Below, piece after piece: positions 1 to 11,760 of a stretch of 64,000 nucleotides of DNA; within the stretch, counting starts at the first letter, position 1, and every line of letters begins with the position of its first letter. The position numbers and the translations under genes are program-made. The notes beneath the pieces are model-generated. The model did not search any database, was not told the origin of the DNA, and saw nothing but the letters and a program-made list of their open reading frames with translations. The stretch comes from Diphasiastrum complanatum (Eukaryota > Streptophyta > Lycopodiopsida > Lycopodiales > Lycopodiaceae). The DNA lies in the NCBI GenBank assembly GCA_029204225.1, contig CM055100.1, positions 49,957,083 to 50,021,082 of the forward strand, given 5' to 3'.

Positions 1-394
1 TGATTTTGAGCCTCCCAGTTACACCGTCATTCTGGTTGTCACTACTATTTCGTTGTGCTTCAATGCAATCTAGCAGCGACATGCTTTTCTATCTGTGTAT
101 AACGTAGATGAATGCTTGTTGTGATTTGAATGCACTTCATTGTTGTTTGATAACATTTGTTCACTCACTCTGATCAGAACACGGACGTCTATGACTCCTC
201 AGTTTCTGATTAGACGATGGTTGTCTTTGACGCCTAAGGAACTTGCGCTATCACACTGCTATTTCAATCTATTTTAGAACTAAACTTCTGACTAAATCTA
301 TTTTTCAGTAATGCCACACACAAACCATTTCTAATCTCTTTGGTGGACTGTACTCATTTTTGTTTTTGTGAGTATGAACTAATTTATAAGATCC
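1..394. other. sequence left of copia A; possible 5' LTR or flank
   Basis: No coding potential is visible here. It may be part of the 5' LTR of copia element A, because the primer-binding site lies only about 160 bases beyond its end. I could not match it convincingly to the sequence after that element's polypurine tract, so it is left unassigned. Confidence 0.3.
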
Positions 395-554
395 TGTTGG
401 ACAATATAACACTTAAGCCATGATTACACTTAGCATAAACAATCTATTAGACTGTTTTGCATCTAGCAGTCCATTGTAGTGGGAGAGTTGTTCCGCAAAT
501 ATTGTTGCTCTCTTCTCCGCTCGCGTTCTCCATACTCCATCGCCCCCATCAAAT

Positions 555-566
555 TGGTATCAGAGC
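555..566 (+). promoter_or_regulatory. primer-binding site of copia A (tRNA-iMet)
   Basis: TGGTATCAGAGC complements the 3' end of plant initiator tRNA-Met, the standard primer of plant copia elements. It lies three bases after a CA dinucleotide that would end the 5' LTR, and about 55 bases before the gag start codon. Confidence 0.85.
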
Positions 567-619
567 ATAGCTCATATAAACCGAGAGATTAAATTTGTTC
601 TATTTGTATTACTATTAAC

Positions 620-1471
620 ATGTCTCATATTGGTAGCTCTTCGTCTCCATCATCCAATGAGGCTAGAGTCATTGACAAGTTCAATGGATCTAACTTATAC
701 ATCTGGAAGTTAAAGCTCCGGATGATGTTGATAGATAGAGATCTTTGGGATGTAGTAGAAGGTGCTGAACTGAAACCAGAAGATGGTGATCAAGCAAAGG
801 CATAGAAGATCAAAGATCAGAAGGCCTTAGCATGTATCACACTCAATCTGGCTGACTCCCAAATATCCCATGTTACCACATGCAAAACCTCTAAGGATGC
901 ATTAGATTTGTTATCAAATCTCTATGAGACTCATGATGTAACCACTAGATTACATCTTAGAAGGAAGTTATTTACTCTTAGCATGTCTGATTCTACTACC
1001 ATCACTTCTCACATCAACAACTTCAAATCTTTAATGGATCAGTTATCAGCTGTACGATGTGCTATTCAAGATGATGATGCCGTTATGACCTTGTTTTCTT
1101 CTCTTCCAAAGTCGTATGAACACTTTGTGGTGATGATCTCCACACAACCCGACCTCACTCTTCAAAAAGTGATCAGTCATCTTTTTCAAAAAGAAATACG
1201 GAGAAAGACCAGCGACCTATCCATCAAAGACAAATCAATGGCTCTGTACACCAAGAAGAAACACTATTCCAAGGGCAAGAATCAAGTGCAGCAGCAACAA
1301 CAGAGGCCTCATAATCAACCTGCGAATAGTGGATCGCGCAAGAAGCTTTTTTGCAGATATTGCAAGAGAGCCAATCACGACATCAAAGAGTGTCGTATCC
1401 GCATCTACAACGAGGCAAAGACGCAACAACAACAGCAACCAGATTCCTCCAATGCGACGGAATTCAAATAA
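620..1471 (+). pseudogene. copia A gag (UBN2-type) with zinc knuckle, broken
   Basis: Gag forms the particle that packages the element RNA. The ATG at 620 opens a typical copia gag N-terminus (FNGSNLYIWKLKLRMML), but a TAG at 803-805 interrupts it and reading resumes in the same frame to a TAA at 1469-1471. A CCHC zinc knuckle, CRYCKRANHDIKEC (CX2CX4HX4C), lies at about 1353-1394 between glutamine-rich stretches. Protease follows in the same frame after the TAA, so the original product was a single gag-pol reading frame now cut by point mutations. Confidence 0.85.
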
Positions 1472-1483
1472 CAAGATACACAC

Positions 1484-2110
1484 TTGTTAATGGCTTACAG
1501 TAGTGGCAACGAAGACCATGATAGCTGGTACCTAGACAACGACGCTACCCAACACATGACCTCTCGCAAGGAATGGTTTATCAAGTATGTAGCTTACAAT
1601 AGAGATCAATTCATCTATCTTGGAGATTCAAGCACCATACGCGTGGAAGGCAAAGGGACAGTCAAGATCGCGTTCAAAAACGATCTTTCTATTTATGTCA
1701 CCAATGTTCTTCACGTACCTCAGTTGTCAAAGAACCTGTTGTCAGTTTCTAAGATGACTGATGAGGGCTACACTATTACTTTCTCATCTGAGTAGTGTAC
1801 AATCTTCGATGAAGATACTACTTTGAATACGTGCACTAGAGTCAGAAATCTTTACGTACTCTCTAATTCAGTTGCATTAGCTAGCATTTCTCATGAAAAT
1901 GTAAACGATAATGCTATTATGTGGCAGAGTCGATTTGGACACGTGAATACAAGATCACTTTCCTATATGTGATGTAATAATTTAGTTGATGGATTACATT
2001 TCCCTTCTTCATTGGATAGGAAATTTTTCTTTTGTGAATCATGCATCTATGGGAAGCACTCTAGAAGCAAGTTTTCCAAATCACATTCCATCAAGACAAA
2101 GCATGTATTA
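1484..2110 (+). pseudogene. copia A protease and pre-integrase segment, broken
   Basis: The aspartic protease that matures the polyprotein is recognisable by WYLDNDATQHM, where the family has DSGATQHM. The catalytic Asp-Ser/Thr-Gly signature has been changed to Asp-Asn-Asp, so activity is unlikely. The segment LHVPQLSKNLLSVSKM is typical of copia protease C-termini. A TAG ends the open stretch at 1793-1795. Reading on in frame gives the GAG-pre-integrase motif WQSRFGHVNTRSL near 1921-1960, then a TGA, then a zinc-binding segment FFCESCIYGKHSRSKF. A frameshift near 2115 leads into the integrase core. Confidence 0.8.
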
Positions 2111-2114
2111 GATT

Positions 2115-3164
2115 TTGTACATAATGCCAACTCCGTCCTTAGGTGATGCAATCTTTTTTATCACTTTCATAGATGATTACTCTAGATGGTCTACAGTCAT
2201 GTTCATTAAGCATAAATCAGAAGCCTTGGAATGCTTCAAGAGATTCAAGGCCATGGCTGAGACACAAACGTCTACAAAAGTGAAAGCACTCCGAACTGAT
2301 GGTGGCGACGAATATCTCTCTAACGAGATCTCCGACTACATGGCTGAACATGGCATTAGAAAACAGTTCACCACTTCCTATTCACCTCAACAGAACGAGA
2401 TTGCAGAAAGGAAGAATCAAACCCATCTCAACTTAGCCAAATCCATGCTATATCAAGCGCACCTATCTGCGAAGTTCTGGGCAGAAGTTACTGCCACAGC
2501 CTGTTACTTACAGAACAGATCCAGCACCAAAGCCATCAACAACAAAAATCGTTATGAATTTTGGCATGGACACAAGCCTAGTGTTAGCCATTTAAAAATC
2601 TTTGGTTGTATATGTTTTGTTCACATTCCTAAACAGCTTAGGAAGAAGCTGGATCATAAGACAAATAAATGTATTCTCATTGGCTATCCTGATGAACATA
2701 AAGCTTACAAAGTTTATGATCCATCCACCAATGTAGTATTTGTCTCTAGGGATGTAATATTTCAAGAACATACATACTATGATTTCAAACAACCATCGAT
2801 AAACGACGCTATGTCATTTCATCATATTTTACGTAGCATGGATTCTTCCAACGTTGATGTTCCTTCTACAAAACCTGCAGCTACAACTACAGAAGCCGAG
2901 CAGCCGACAACACCTGTCATCAGGCCAGACCAAGCCCACTCGAGCAGATCTAGAGAAATTCATGAAAAAGCATCATCGCATCTTGGTCAACCAAAGCAAC
3001 ATAGATCCTCATGGACTCGGACAGTTCCTGAGAGGTATACACCTCAATTATTCTGGACTTCATCAGAAGAACTAGAGAGCCTAGCTGAAGCAATTAACTC
3101 CAAGGATGCTGTGAAGTGGCAAGAAGCTATGGAAAGTGAGTACAACTCACTTTTGACGAACTAG
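2115..3164 (+). pseudogene. copia A integrase core and C-terminal region
   Basis: This is the longest open piece of element A (349 codons). It has the rve integrase core: TFIDDYSRWSTVMF with the first catalytic Asp, LRTDGGDEYLS with the second Asp, and the SPQQNEIAERKN block carrying the catalytic Glu. The conserved downstream block FGCICFVHIPKQLRKKLDHKTNKC and the VSRDVIF motif follow, then the variable linker and the first block of the reverse-transcriptase region (WQEAMESEYNSLL). The first ATG is only an in-frame residue after a frameshift. The stop at 3162-3164 interrupts the polyprotein. Confidence 0.85.
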
Positions 3165-4104
3165 ACATACTGGTCAACTTTCTCACTCATAAGAGAGTTA
3201 TCGACAACAATTGGATCTTCAAGAAGAAGATAAACTCTGATGGCTCCATTGCTAAATGGAAAGCATGACTGGTGGCTAAAGGATTCACTCAAGTCCAAGG
3301 AGTGGATTATCAAGAAATTTTCAGTCCTGGCATCAATATGTAATCAATCAGGACTCTGATTGCGTTAGCAGCCGCGAAAGACCTCGAAATGCACCAAATG
3401 GATGTCAAGACAACACTGACAATGTCGAGGAAGAGCTACATACCTTCCAACCGGAAGGATTCAAAGTTAAAGGCCAAGAGCACAAAGTGTACAAGTTGCA
3501 CAAAGCAATCCACAGTCTAAAACAGGCCGCAAGAAGATGGTTTGATAGAATCAACTCTTATCTCATTCAATTGGGATTTTCAAACAATTCAGCTGACTGT
3601 AATGTTTATTCGAAGCATATAGGCATCAGTTTAGTTCACATAGCTTTTTACGTAGATGATGCATTTATCTTGTTTAATGACACTTCTCTTATGCACACTA
3701 CTAAGAGTGATCTGTCAAAGGAATTTGACATGACTGATTTAGGAGCTGTCCATTCTTTGCTAGGAATTCACATTACTAGAAATAGACTTCAGAAGAAGAA
3801 TTATCTTAGCTAGCAGACATATCTAAAAGGCATTTTAAAAAAATTTTATATGTCTGATTGCAAACCAATTGATATTCCAATGGATCCAAGTATAGTATTG
3901 ACTAAACCTACTTGTGTTGATTCTGATAGTGAAGTACTTGACATAGCGAAGTACCCTTGTCATTCACTAATAGGATCTTTGATGTATGCAATGCTGTGTA
4001 CTAGACCAGATTTAGTATACACTGTTAGCATGTTAAGTCAATTCATGTCTAATCCTAGGGTCTCCCATTGGAAACCATTAAAGAGAGTGATGAGATATAT
4101 TTAG
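3165..4104 (+). pseudogene. copia A reverse transcriptase, fragmented
   Basis: The copia RVT_2 reverse transcriptase can be followed across three frames. Pieces seen are NNWIFKKKINSDGSIAKWKA, LVAKGFTQVQGVDYQEIFSP, KLHKAIHSLKQAARRWFDRI, the catalytic YVDDAFIL (YVDD present), and SLMYAMLCTRPDLVYTVSML. Stops occur near 3267, 3343, 3811-3813 and 4102-4104, and an indel lies near 3420-3430. All the expected domains are in the expected order, so this is simple decay and not a rearranged gene. Confidence 0.8.
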
Positions 4105-4394
4105 GGAAGTTTAAATCACATTTTATGTTATGATGAAAATGCTATCGACCCACTTGTCCTGGGAGGCTACTCCGACTCAGATTGAGGAGAAACAGTCTTT
4201 ACCACAAATTTCATTTGGGAGAAAGTTTTCTCAGGGCAAGTGATCCTTCAATACTGGTCCACAACACAAAAGGTCGCAGACATCTTCACCAAAGCGCTTC
4301 CCAGGATCAAGCATCAGAAGTTTTTCAACATGCTGAACCTGACGAAGATACCAAGGCACCAACCGTGGCCTTAAGGGAGACTATTGAAAATTAA
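4105..4394 (+). pseudogene. copia A RNase H remnant with internal deletion
   Basis: After the reverse transcriptase the start of RNase H is visible (GGYSDSD followed by a TGA), then sequence jumps to the very C-terminal motif VADIFTKALPRIKHQKFF. The central part of RNase H (normally about 100 residues with the remaining acidic residues) is missing. A purine-rich tract just downstream marks the 3' LTR junction. Confidence 0.7.
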
Positions 4395-4710
4395 GCCCAC
4401 AGTTGCCTCCTTGGTGAATGACTAATTTCTATTTCAAGATTCTTCCTGCATGTTTATTGATCGTTGATCTAGGGTCAGGTGAAACCAACTTTGGTTCTAT
4501 GTCTGCTCATCTAATACCTGAAGGAATCATAACTTAGACAGCCAAATTATTTGAAGAACATCTACAACGGGCTTCCGATTGATCTCCAGCAAAGGGTAAC
4601 CAATTCTATCATATTTCAAATTCAGATGTTGAGTTCAATAATGTGAAGATCACTGAAGACTTGGCCATCTTCAAGAACTTCCACAAAGTAGCATTTAGAA
4701 CAACTCTGTA

Positions 4711-4805
4711 GAAATACACTAAGTGTCGCAACAGTCTGCAGAAATACACCAAGTGTCGCAAGAATTTGTAAAAATACACTAACTGTCGCAACAGTCTGCA
4801 GAAAT
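4711..4805. repeat. 30-bp tandem repeat, three copies
   Basis: Exact 30-base periodicity: units start at 4711, 4741 and 4771, with a partial fourth at 4801. Each unit has the layout GAAATACACTAAGTGTCGCA followed by ten bases ending in TGCA or TGTA. A preceding partial unit ends at 4710. The core AGTGTCGCA recurs in the 52-bp array at 40.6 kb. Confidence 0.9.
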
Positions 4806-5500
4806 GAACTATGTTTTTCCATAGTGTCGGCTTTTCCCGAAATGCAACACTTCAACATAGTTCAACAATTCAACTATTTTCAACAGTGTCGACTTTTTGC
4901 ATTTTCCCGAAATACGACAGTGTCGGCTTCTTGCCTTCAGCTTCTTCCTTTCAACTATTTTGAAGAAGTTAAACTGTTTTAAGGGCACCTTTGTCTTTTT
5001 AAGAGCACTGTCGACTTTTTAAGGGCACTATCGGCTTTTTCGCAAAATCCCGAAGAGAGAGAAAAATCCCGACAATCGTCTATTTTCAACGAGGAATGTT
5101 CCCAGCCACTTCCCAAAAATGCGAAGTGAGAGAAAGCCACTTCAGGTAAAATGCGAAGTGAGAGAATTTGCGACGTCCTCATCCGCGTCAACATTCCCTG
5201 ATTCGTTCAGGGTTTGGCCTAATGACTATAAATGATAACGTCTGCCCGTCCAACAGCGGGCAAATCCTGCTGCCTGTGTGCAAGAGCAGGAAATCAAGGA
5301 AATCGCGAAGGGGGGCGGTTTTCGGGGAGCTCACGCTGCCCCTGAGAGCGTGACGGGCAACTTGAGCAGCCCAGAAACCACTTTTTTGTTAGTATATATA
5401 GTGTTTACTAGCATTGGACTCCTATTGGTGCAATGATTTGGGTCTCAATCATTACAACTTGGAGATTGAAGAGCATACTTCACTTTCAAGATGAAATCAT
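4806..5500. other. non-coding stretch with dispersed AGTGTCG motifs
   Basis: No convincing gene. Short direct copies of (A/C)GTGTCG(A/G)CTTTTT-like sequence occur at about 4823, 4885, 4918, 5006 and 5028, continuing the theme of the 30-bp array to the left. A TATA-like AGTATATATAGTG lies near 5391-5403, and a 7-bp inverted repeat (TCACGCT 5331-5337, AGCGTGA 5347-5353) sits upstream of it. This could be an LTR or leader of an unrecognised element. Confidence 0.4.
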
Positions 5501-6690
5501 CATTTTCTAGTAGCATTCAATATAAAAGATGGCTTTCATTTTGCCTTTCAAAAGAAATCTCACAAGTGTTTTAAACCCTTTTATACAAGTCTTAGGCTAA
5601 ATTCACAAAGAGGGTATAGACATTGACTTGTTCACATGAAGTTTGACCCAGTCATTAGCTTTTTAGCTTGAAGGGTATAATTTAAAATTGCCCTTTCATG
5701 TGACATTTGATAGATTTTGTCTTGAGAGGTAATAAGGCCTTTTTTGAAAATCTTAAGGTTGGTCTTAACCTATGTGTCATGTGTGACCCAGGACCCCAAG
5801 TTAGGGACCATCCTGATTGAGCAAGTGAGTGTGTAGGCATGGTCCCACCCTTATCCAACTCATGAGAAGCCCCATCGAATATCATGACTGACAATGGTAT
5901 AATTTAAGCCATTCTCAATGGTTGGAATGAGGGTGGGCCTTAAGGCTTGCACCCTTTAGTCACAATGAGGAAAGCACTAATTCTTGAGCATGAGTCTAAG
6001 CTTTGGGAATAAGATATGGGAGTTGGTGTCATGTCTCCATTGAATAGGTACCCATGCTATTCACAACAACATACACATCTCTACTCCATTATCTCTAATG
6101 ATTGCCTTTGAACGAACCAAACAAACACGGGTGCAAAGCATGATCACGAGATTTCGCAATCCTTGCTTTGAGAGAGACGTCAAAAATCATGAATTCACGA
6201 TTTTTTTTTCTTGCTATGGAGGTATTCAAACTTGGATGCACAGGAAACTCACAGTAGGCACCATCCACCACCACGCCACACACCACGATGTTCGTGATTT
6301 TATTTTTTAACGACAAAAAGTTTAATGGGCGTTTTGTTTTTATTTCTACTCAAAGGGGCCATGGCATCTCAAAGGAAAAAACACAGCCTCACGCTTCACC
6401 TACCCACTTCCACCTACCCAACCGTAAGGCGTGGGCCATTACCCATCACAAATTTCCAGATCAAACATCATCATTACTTGTGCACGCTAGCCTTACCACC
6501 AAGACAGTTCAGAAACACGTGTTAGTTGTTGTACCTACCCTGGTAACCACCGACATATTAGAGTACTATTAGACTATATAAAAATGAAAACTGAATAAAA
6601 AATATATATTCACAAAATAGTACAATAGTACATCAAGGAAGACACAGCACCACCATATGGCATAAACACAATTGTAAATAATATATATAG
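5501..6690. other. spacer, no gene recognised
   Basis: Small open frames only, with no recognisable protein. A near-perfect 24-bp palindrome centred on GAATTC (6182-6205, one mismatched pair) is present, and a G-box-like CACGTG occurs near 6517. Nothing else can be supported. Confidence 0.4.
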
Positions 6691-6730
6691 GGAATGGAGA
6701 AAAAGGTGGTAGAAGCATCTTTCTTTTGTT

Positions 6731-7825
6731 GTTGCAATTGCTTTTCTGTGATTGTTTTCAGATCTGATTTGCGGTTTGGAGATGGAACCGGGAGAAGCCT
6801 CGTATCTTACTGGCATGGCCAGTTTGGCGCGACCAACTTCTCCACGCGACATGTGTCCCCAGGTGCCCCCATGATGCTGCCTGCCGCCCTGCCTGACCTG
6901 CCCAAGTGACATTAAACGGTTGCTTGCCACGTGATTGATGGATTTATCCCATAAAATTTTTCCCGAACACGTCCACCGTGCCTATATACTCAAAATGCCA
7001 AAAGGCTCTCATGTGTGTGTGTGTGTGTGCCCCTGCGTCGCACTCCCCTCCGCTTCCGGCGCCCGGGTGGCAGGTGGTGGCGCCGGGCGGTCCAAGCGGC
7101 GTCGGTGCCAGGTGGTCCCGGTGCCCAGCGTCGCGGTCCGCGTGACAGGGTGGCATCAGGTCAGGACAGTGGGTCCCGACGCCTGGTTTCCGGGCGCTCG
7201 CTTGGCACTAACGATTTTGCAGCAACACTGGGTCCGGGTTGCACGAATTCCTGTCCCCTGCCCGGAGTCCACGTGTTGATATAGGAATGGCAGGGGCCAA
7301 AGCTGTCCCGTGCCAATAAGCGACAATGCGGGAGAAGGCTGTGCTGCTGTTTTTGTGTTATGGAAGAGCGAGAGTTTTGTATTGTGGATCTGGATTTGGA
7401 TCTAGATTTAGAGAGCTTGTTTGCTTTTCTGTAATTATTCTCAGATCTGTTTTGCGTTTTGGAGACGGAGAGACGGAGCTGCTTTTGTTCTGTGCTATGG
7501 AAGAGATTCTTGTGGATATGATCTGGATTTGGATCTAGATTTAGATAGCTCCTTTGGTTTTCTTTCATTTTTCTCGGATGTGTTTTGCGCTTTGGAGACG
7601 GAGAAGGCTAGTTATGTTGTGTGTTGTGGAAGAGCCAGACTTGTGGGTATGGATCTGGATCTGGATCTAGATTTAGAGAGCTCCTTTGCTTTTCTGTGAT
7701 TATTCTCAGATGCGTTTCCGTTTTAGAGACGGAGAAGGCTGATTTTGTTTTGTGCTGTGGAAGAGCTGGACTATTGTATTGTGGATCTGGATAGAGATTT
7801 AGATCTAAGATCTACATCTCGACAG
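6731..7825 (+). repeat. ~130-bp tandem repeat (four units) plus one outlying copy
   Basis: The segment GATTTAGAGAGCTC and its flanks recur with anchor positions 7411, 7544, 7676 and 7802, giving spacings of 133, 132 and 126 bases. Units span about 7325-7825. Each contains a GGATCT/GGATTT hexamer stretch, a pyrimidine-rich TTTTCTGTGATTATTCTCAG block, then TTTTGCG..TTGGAGACGGAG and GTGCTGTGGAAGAGC. A single diverged copy of the central block lies apart at 6731-6790. Short open frames here (for example 7421-7699) just read through the repeats and are not convincing proteins. Confidence 0.8.
6960..7290. promoter_or_regulatory. GC-rich, CpG-rich island with TATA-like and G-box motifs
   Basis: About 300 bases are strongly GC- and CpG-rich, in sharp contrast to the AT-rich surroundings. 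CCTATATACTC near 6980-6990 resembles a TATA box. CACGTG G-box cores lie at about 6929 and 7270. A (TG)9-10 run sits at 7012-7029. The composition suggests a host promoter or first-exon region and not transposon sequence, but no downstream gene body can be recognised. Confidence 0.45.
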
Positions 7826-8846
7826 ACTGTGAAGGAGAAACTGACATACAAAGCAATGATCTGGGAGGTCGGTGTGATTAGATCCAGATTTATTGGATCT
7901 AAGTTTTGCAGAGATCAGATCACATTCATCACCACAAACTCCATCACGGACGTCCTTCGTTTTCAAGGATCTCTAGATTGAAAGGAAATTGTGAAGTTTC
8001 TGTTACTTTCAAGTTGTACTGAAGTGCCTTTCGGTCCTCGACTGTCAAGTTTTGGTGGTTGTGACGTTAAGAGGCCCTGCAAGGAAGAAAGGGTAGCTGA
8101 TGTGGAAGCACAGCACTTTCGAAGAAACGCAGCGGTGTAACAAGATCAGCCACGAGCTCAAACACAGAACCACAAGTCAACTCCTGAGGCTGTTCCTCAG
8201 GCAAATCGAATGCTCTGTTTCACTTCAGAGTATGTATAGAATTTAAGTTGGTCGCTCTGAAAATTTCTAGTTTTTATGCTGTATCATCCTCGCAATTCAT
8301 TCAACTGATGCAAATCGTCCATGCTGCGTAGTTACCGCTGCTGCCTATCATAGTTGATGATCACTACTTATGGCTTTGACTTCGCTTTGACTACCGAATG
8401 ACTACTTCCATCCGGAGTGGTGTATGATCAAAGATTTCTAACTTCTTCAATTGGATCTTGCACACTAACAGGAACTACCTGGTAGAATGACACGCACTTC
8501 TATATAACCTTTACAGATTACTAGCAATTAGGGGCCTGCCCCACCTACCATTTAGGAAGAAACAAATTATGTTAGTGGTAACGAAAGTAGTTTGCTAACC
8601 ATCATACCGGCTATAGTTCCGTTAACAATAACCAGCTACACGCCCATTATATAATTTAGTTAGCTGCTACAATGGACCTAGGAATGATTTGCATGTGGCA
8701 TCTCTAACGAATTGCTGCAGTTCATGGTTGACATAGCTATAAGTGCATGTTTTTGGATTGATTAGTTAAGGAGTCAAAAAATACAGTAGCACAAGTTGGT
8801 ACAAATGGAATTTATTTGCCAACTTGAAATAATAACTATAGGATAA
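7826..8846. other. spacer of host-like composition, no gene recognised
   Basis: Mixed-composition sequence without transposon signatures. A short hairpin (CCTGAGG 8183-8189, CCTCAGG 8195-8201) is present. No open frame with recognisable product. Confidence 0.35.
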
Positions 8847-8912
8847 CTGAATTTTGCTAACAGGTAAGTGGGGTAGGCGCTGAATTTTGCTAACAGGTAA
8901 GTTGGGTAGGCA
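8847..8912. repeat. 33-bp tandem duplication
   Basis: CTGAATTTTGCTAACAGGTA and the following 13 bases occur twice in a row, 8847-8879 and 8880-8912, with only one or two differences. Confidence 0.9.
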
Positions 8913-11760
8913 CATTGTTCTTGTAACATTGCGAAACCTTTTATAATAGATGTATACAACAAACTAAAGTTCAGCTTGCTTAAGCTGGTTGTTGTATCCA
9001 TCATCCTCCATCAAATCACATCACCTTAGCTCATTTATCCCCTCAAATAACATTGTACCATTAGGTGCTTTTCTGAATTGCTAGCTCCTTGATTTGTGCG
9101 AGCCAATGTTTTATTGGTTGATTAGATTTATCCAATTTAAATCTCTACTTTGTATTTATGTTCTCATAATTAAAAAAATCTGGAATTAGTTCTTTTTTTG
9201 AGACTTATAAGCTTGACCCTTCTTTGGGTTATTGGACAATAGAATTAGACCCTTGGAAATTAGAAAAGTCCACTTAGAGTAGACATGGGAGGAATTTGTT
9301 GGAAAAGTCGACTTAACATCAATATTTAATGATGCCACAATTTCATGCTTAGTCAAGATAATATGTATTGTAGCTAATTGCTTGTAATTGAAAAAGAGCA
9401 ATAACGACAACATGCATGTGCAACAATTTACCATTAATTGTGAATGTTGATATCTTATTATGTAATAAACTAAGCAACATCGTAATGGAGGTTTTTTTAA
9501 GAGATAAAACTAGCACAAATATTATAGATGTGAGAAGTAAACATACTGCGAACTAGTTATGGGTTTTTAAGTTCACAATAATCAATTTCATAAGAGTTAT
9601 TGTGGTAAACATAGTGATGAATCTATTAAAAAAAATGATAGATGCCACTGCAAGATAAAATGATAAATTGTTACAAATTATCAAAATTTTTACTCAAAAA
9701 ACTTGTAATTCATGGACGTAGAATTTTAATATCCAAGAGGTTGCAATGGTCCTACAAAAGATGTAGTTGCAACTAATGTTGATGTCATTGAGATATGGTT
9801 TGTTGTTGTTGCTAGCTTGACTTTTGCATCCTTGGTCACATTATCCACCTTTTCTCACAATCATATGATCTAAGACTAATTGCTTTTTCATTATTTTTAT
9901 TTCATATGTTAAGTTTAACTTTACATCAAAGATTTTTTTCTCAAGAGAGAATTATTAAGGAATATATTGAGAAAGAAAATTGCAAGACAATTTTTATTTC
10001 CATTTATGACTTAAATTTTTTTTTCTCTTGTAGGTCTCTTTGTTGTCACAAGTTGATCTCAACATATTAAATAAAGATTTGAAATCTTTATTTCTTTCTC
10101 TTATTTTAATGTTGTAAGAAAATGTGCGCTTGTTGTATGAGAATGTGGATAATGCGATCGATGATATAAAAGACAATCTAATTGCCACAACAAATCCTTT
10201 CTTAGTGATAACAAGATGAGTTTTAACTACAGTTTTTGTAAGACTTTTGTAATATCCTCTTGATGATTAAAATGACAAGTCTATAAATTATTAGTTCCCG
10301 GAAATAGAAAATTTTGTAGTTTGTAGCAAGTAGTCATTTATCTTAAATTCACATCTATAATTTTTTGAAAATAATTTCATCAATTAGTTTGTTACAAATT
10401 CTTTGTGGAGAAAGTTGTTGTGGGCTTGGAGAATCATAATTGTGGTAGTTTGTTTATTTTTTCGCAAATATTATATTTATGTCAGTTTACTTTTGTATCC
10501 ACCAATGTTGTCTAGTAAGTTACCAGGTGGCAATATTTAGCAAAATAGTAAGCAGTATTTGTGGAGCTATACATTTTTGTGATTTAGGTCTAATTTTTCT
10601 TTGTAATGAAAACGATCATGAAAATTAGTATAATCAACTTAATATTGTTTTTGTTGCTTTTTTTGTTTTTGACTTTTTGCAAAAACAATGGTGACGAGAC
10701 TTCTCTTTAAATTTTTGAAATCAACTTGGATAATAAGCTAGTTGTTGAAAGCTATAGTATTTCAAGAAACAAGATTGAAGCAAGAAGTCAACTTGGATAA
10801 TATTCTAGTTGTTGAAAGCTTTAGTATTTCAAGAAACAAGATTGATGCCAATTATTTAAATAATAATCTAGTTATTGACGGTTTCATTTTTTGAAGAATG
10901 AAATTGAACCAAGAATTGGTGGTTGTATGATAATACAATTGGAAGTTTGGAAGCAAAAGTTAATTTTTAACTTTGCAAACATTGCTCTACAAGATGTAGA
11001 TGCACAAATGTATTGATGAGATGTTTCCTTCATAAATAAGATAGAGTTGGTTGGTATTGTGTTTTTCAATTGTTCAATACAATGCAATGATCAATTTTTG
11101 TATGAGGTTGGATTAGTCTTAGTTGGACATGTGTGGATTATTGTTGAGATTTTATTGTTTGAAATGATCTAATGAGTTTTGGAAATTGGCTATAATGTTA
11201 ATACGAGTTACAAATTTTTTTGAAGTGTGTAGTATACTTATGCTACATAAGCAATGTGCAAGTGAAATACAATTGTAAGTGATTAACTAGTCATTGAAAT
11301 TAAAATTTTCATAGTTTGATTTTATTTGTGCATGTTAAATTGTCTTGATTTCTAAATGCTATCTAATCTTGTGTAGATTGATAGGTTGATCTAATCTAAC
11401 ATCCAATCACAGCCGTGGATCTGATTCAGATCTATTCTTGGTCCATTTTTCTATACTCTGACACCTACTAGAATTTCCAACATTTTATGCTCGCATGTGT
11501 GACCGATACGATGATATATGGTAAATCTAATAAGAAACTATTTTTCTAAATCTAATAAGAAATTATTTTTGCAAGTTATTTAACTTGCTATTTGAGAAAG
11601 GTAAGTTGCGTTGAAAGGCTTTCTTTAGTCATACATTCTATATTGAGATTACCATATATGGAAATACCAATTTTGATTTAAGAAAAAAAGGGACCATAGT
11701 CGCAGTAGCAACCAAATAGTCTCGGTGGCAATTATATTTTGATGAGAGTAGCAAGTAGAT
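8913..11760. other. AT-rich spacer, no gene recognised
   Basis: Long AT-rich sequence with no recognisable protein on either strand. The only structure seen is a short tandem repeat at 10721-10930 (listed separately) and a doubled TCTAATAAGAAA motif near 11526-11565. Confidence 0.5.
10721..10930. repeat. ~67-bp tandem repeat, about three copies
   Basis: TCAACTTGGATAAT begins at 10721 and 10788 (spacing 67). The following CTAGTTGTTGAAAGC block begins at 10738, 10805 and, more diverged, 10868. The third copy is weaker. Confidence 0.75.

Larger units (their letters stand above)
395..4420 (+). mobile_element. degraded Ty1/copia retrotransposon A
   Basis: The order gag, protease, integrase, reverse transcriptase, RNase H remnant on one strand defines a copia (Pseudoviridae-type) retrotransposon. 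A stretch starting TGTTGGACAATATAAC at 395 may be the 5' LTR or its end, and the LTR probably ends near 551 just before the primer-binding site. On the far side, a purine tract (AAGGGAGA, about 4373-4380) is followed by TGAAAATTAAG at 4385, the expected place for a 3' LTR start. The LTR limits are not proven, because I could not align the two ends by eye. The coding region carries several in-frame stops, at least two frameshifts and a deletion of most of RNase H, so the element is dead. The gag and zinc-knuckle style (Q-rich tail, HDIKEC) resembles the Tork/TNT-like group and differs from copia B, C, D and F in this window. Confidence 0.85.

Noticed and set aside
1-40. Window starting with TGATTTTGAGCC as a possible exact LTR start of copia A
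   Set aside because: It only vaguely resembles TGAAAATTAAGCC at 4385; alignment by eye fails after a few bases, so the LTR limits were left open.
1235-1483. Minus-strand frame opposite copia A gag
   Set aside because: Leu-rich shadow of the glutamine-rich gag region on the coding strand.
4711-4805. CRISPR-like array
   Set aside because: The whole 30-base unit is repeated head to tail without unique spacers, in a plant nuclear context; it is an ordinary tandem repeat.
7161-7699. Open frames across the GC-rich island and the 130-bp repeats
   Set aside because: They overlap in several frames on both strands, reflect base composition and hexamer repeats (Asp-Leu alternation), and resemble no protein.
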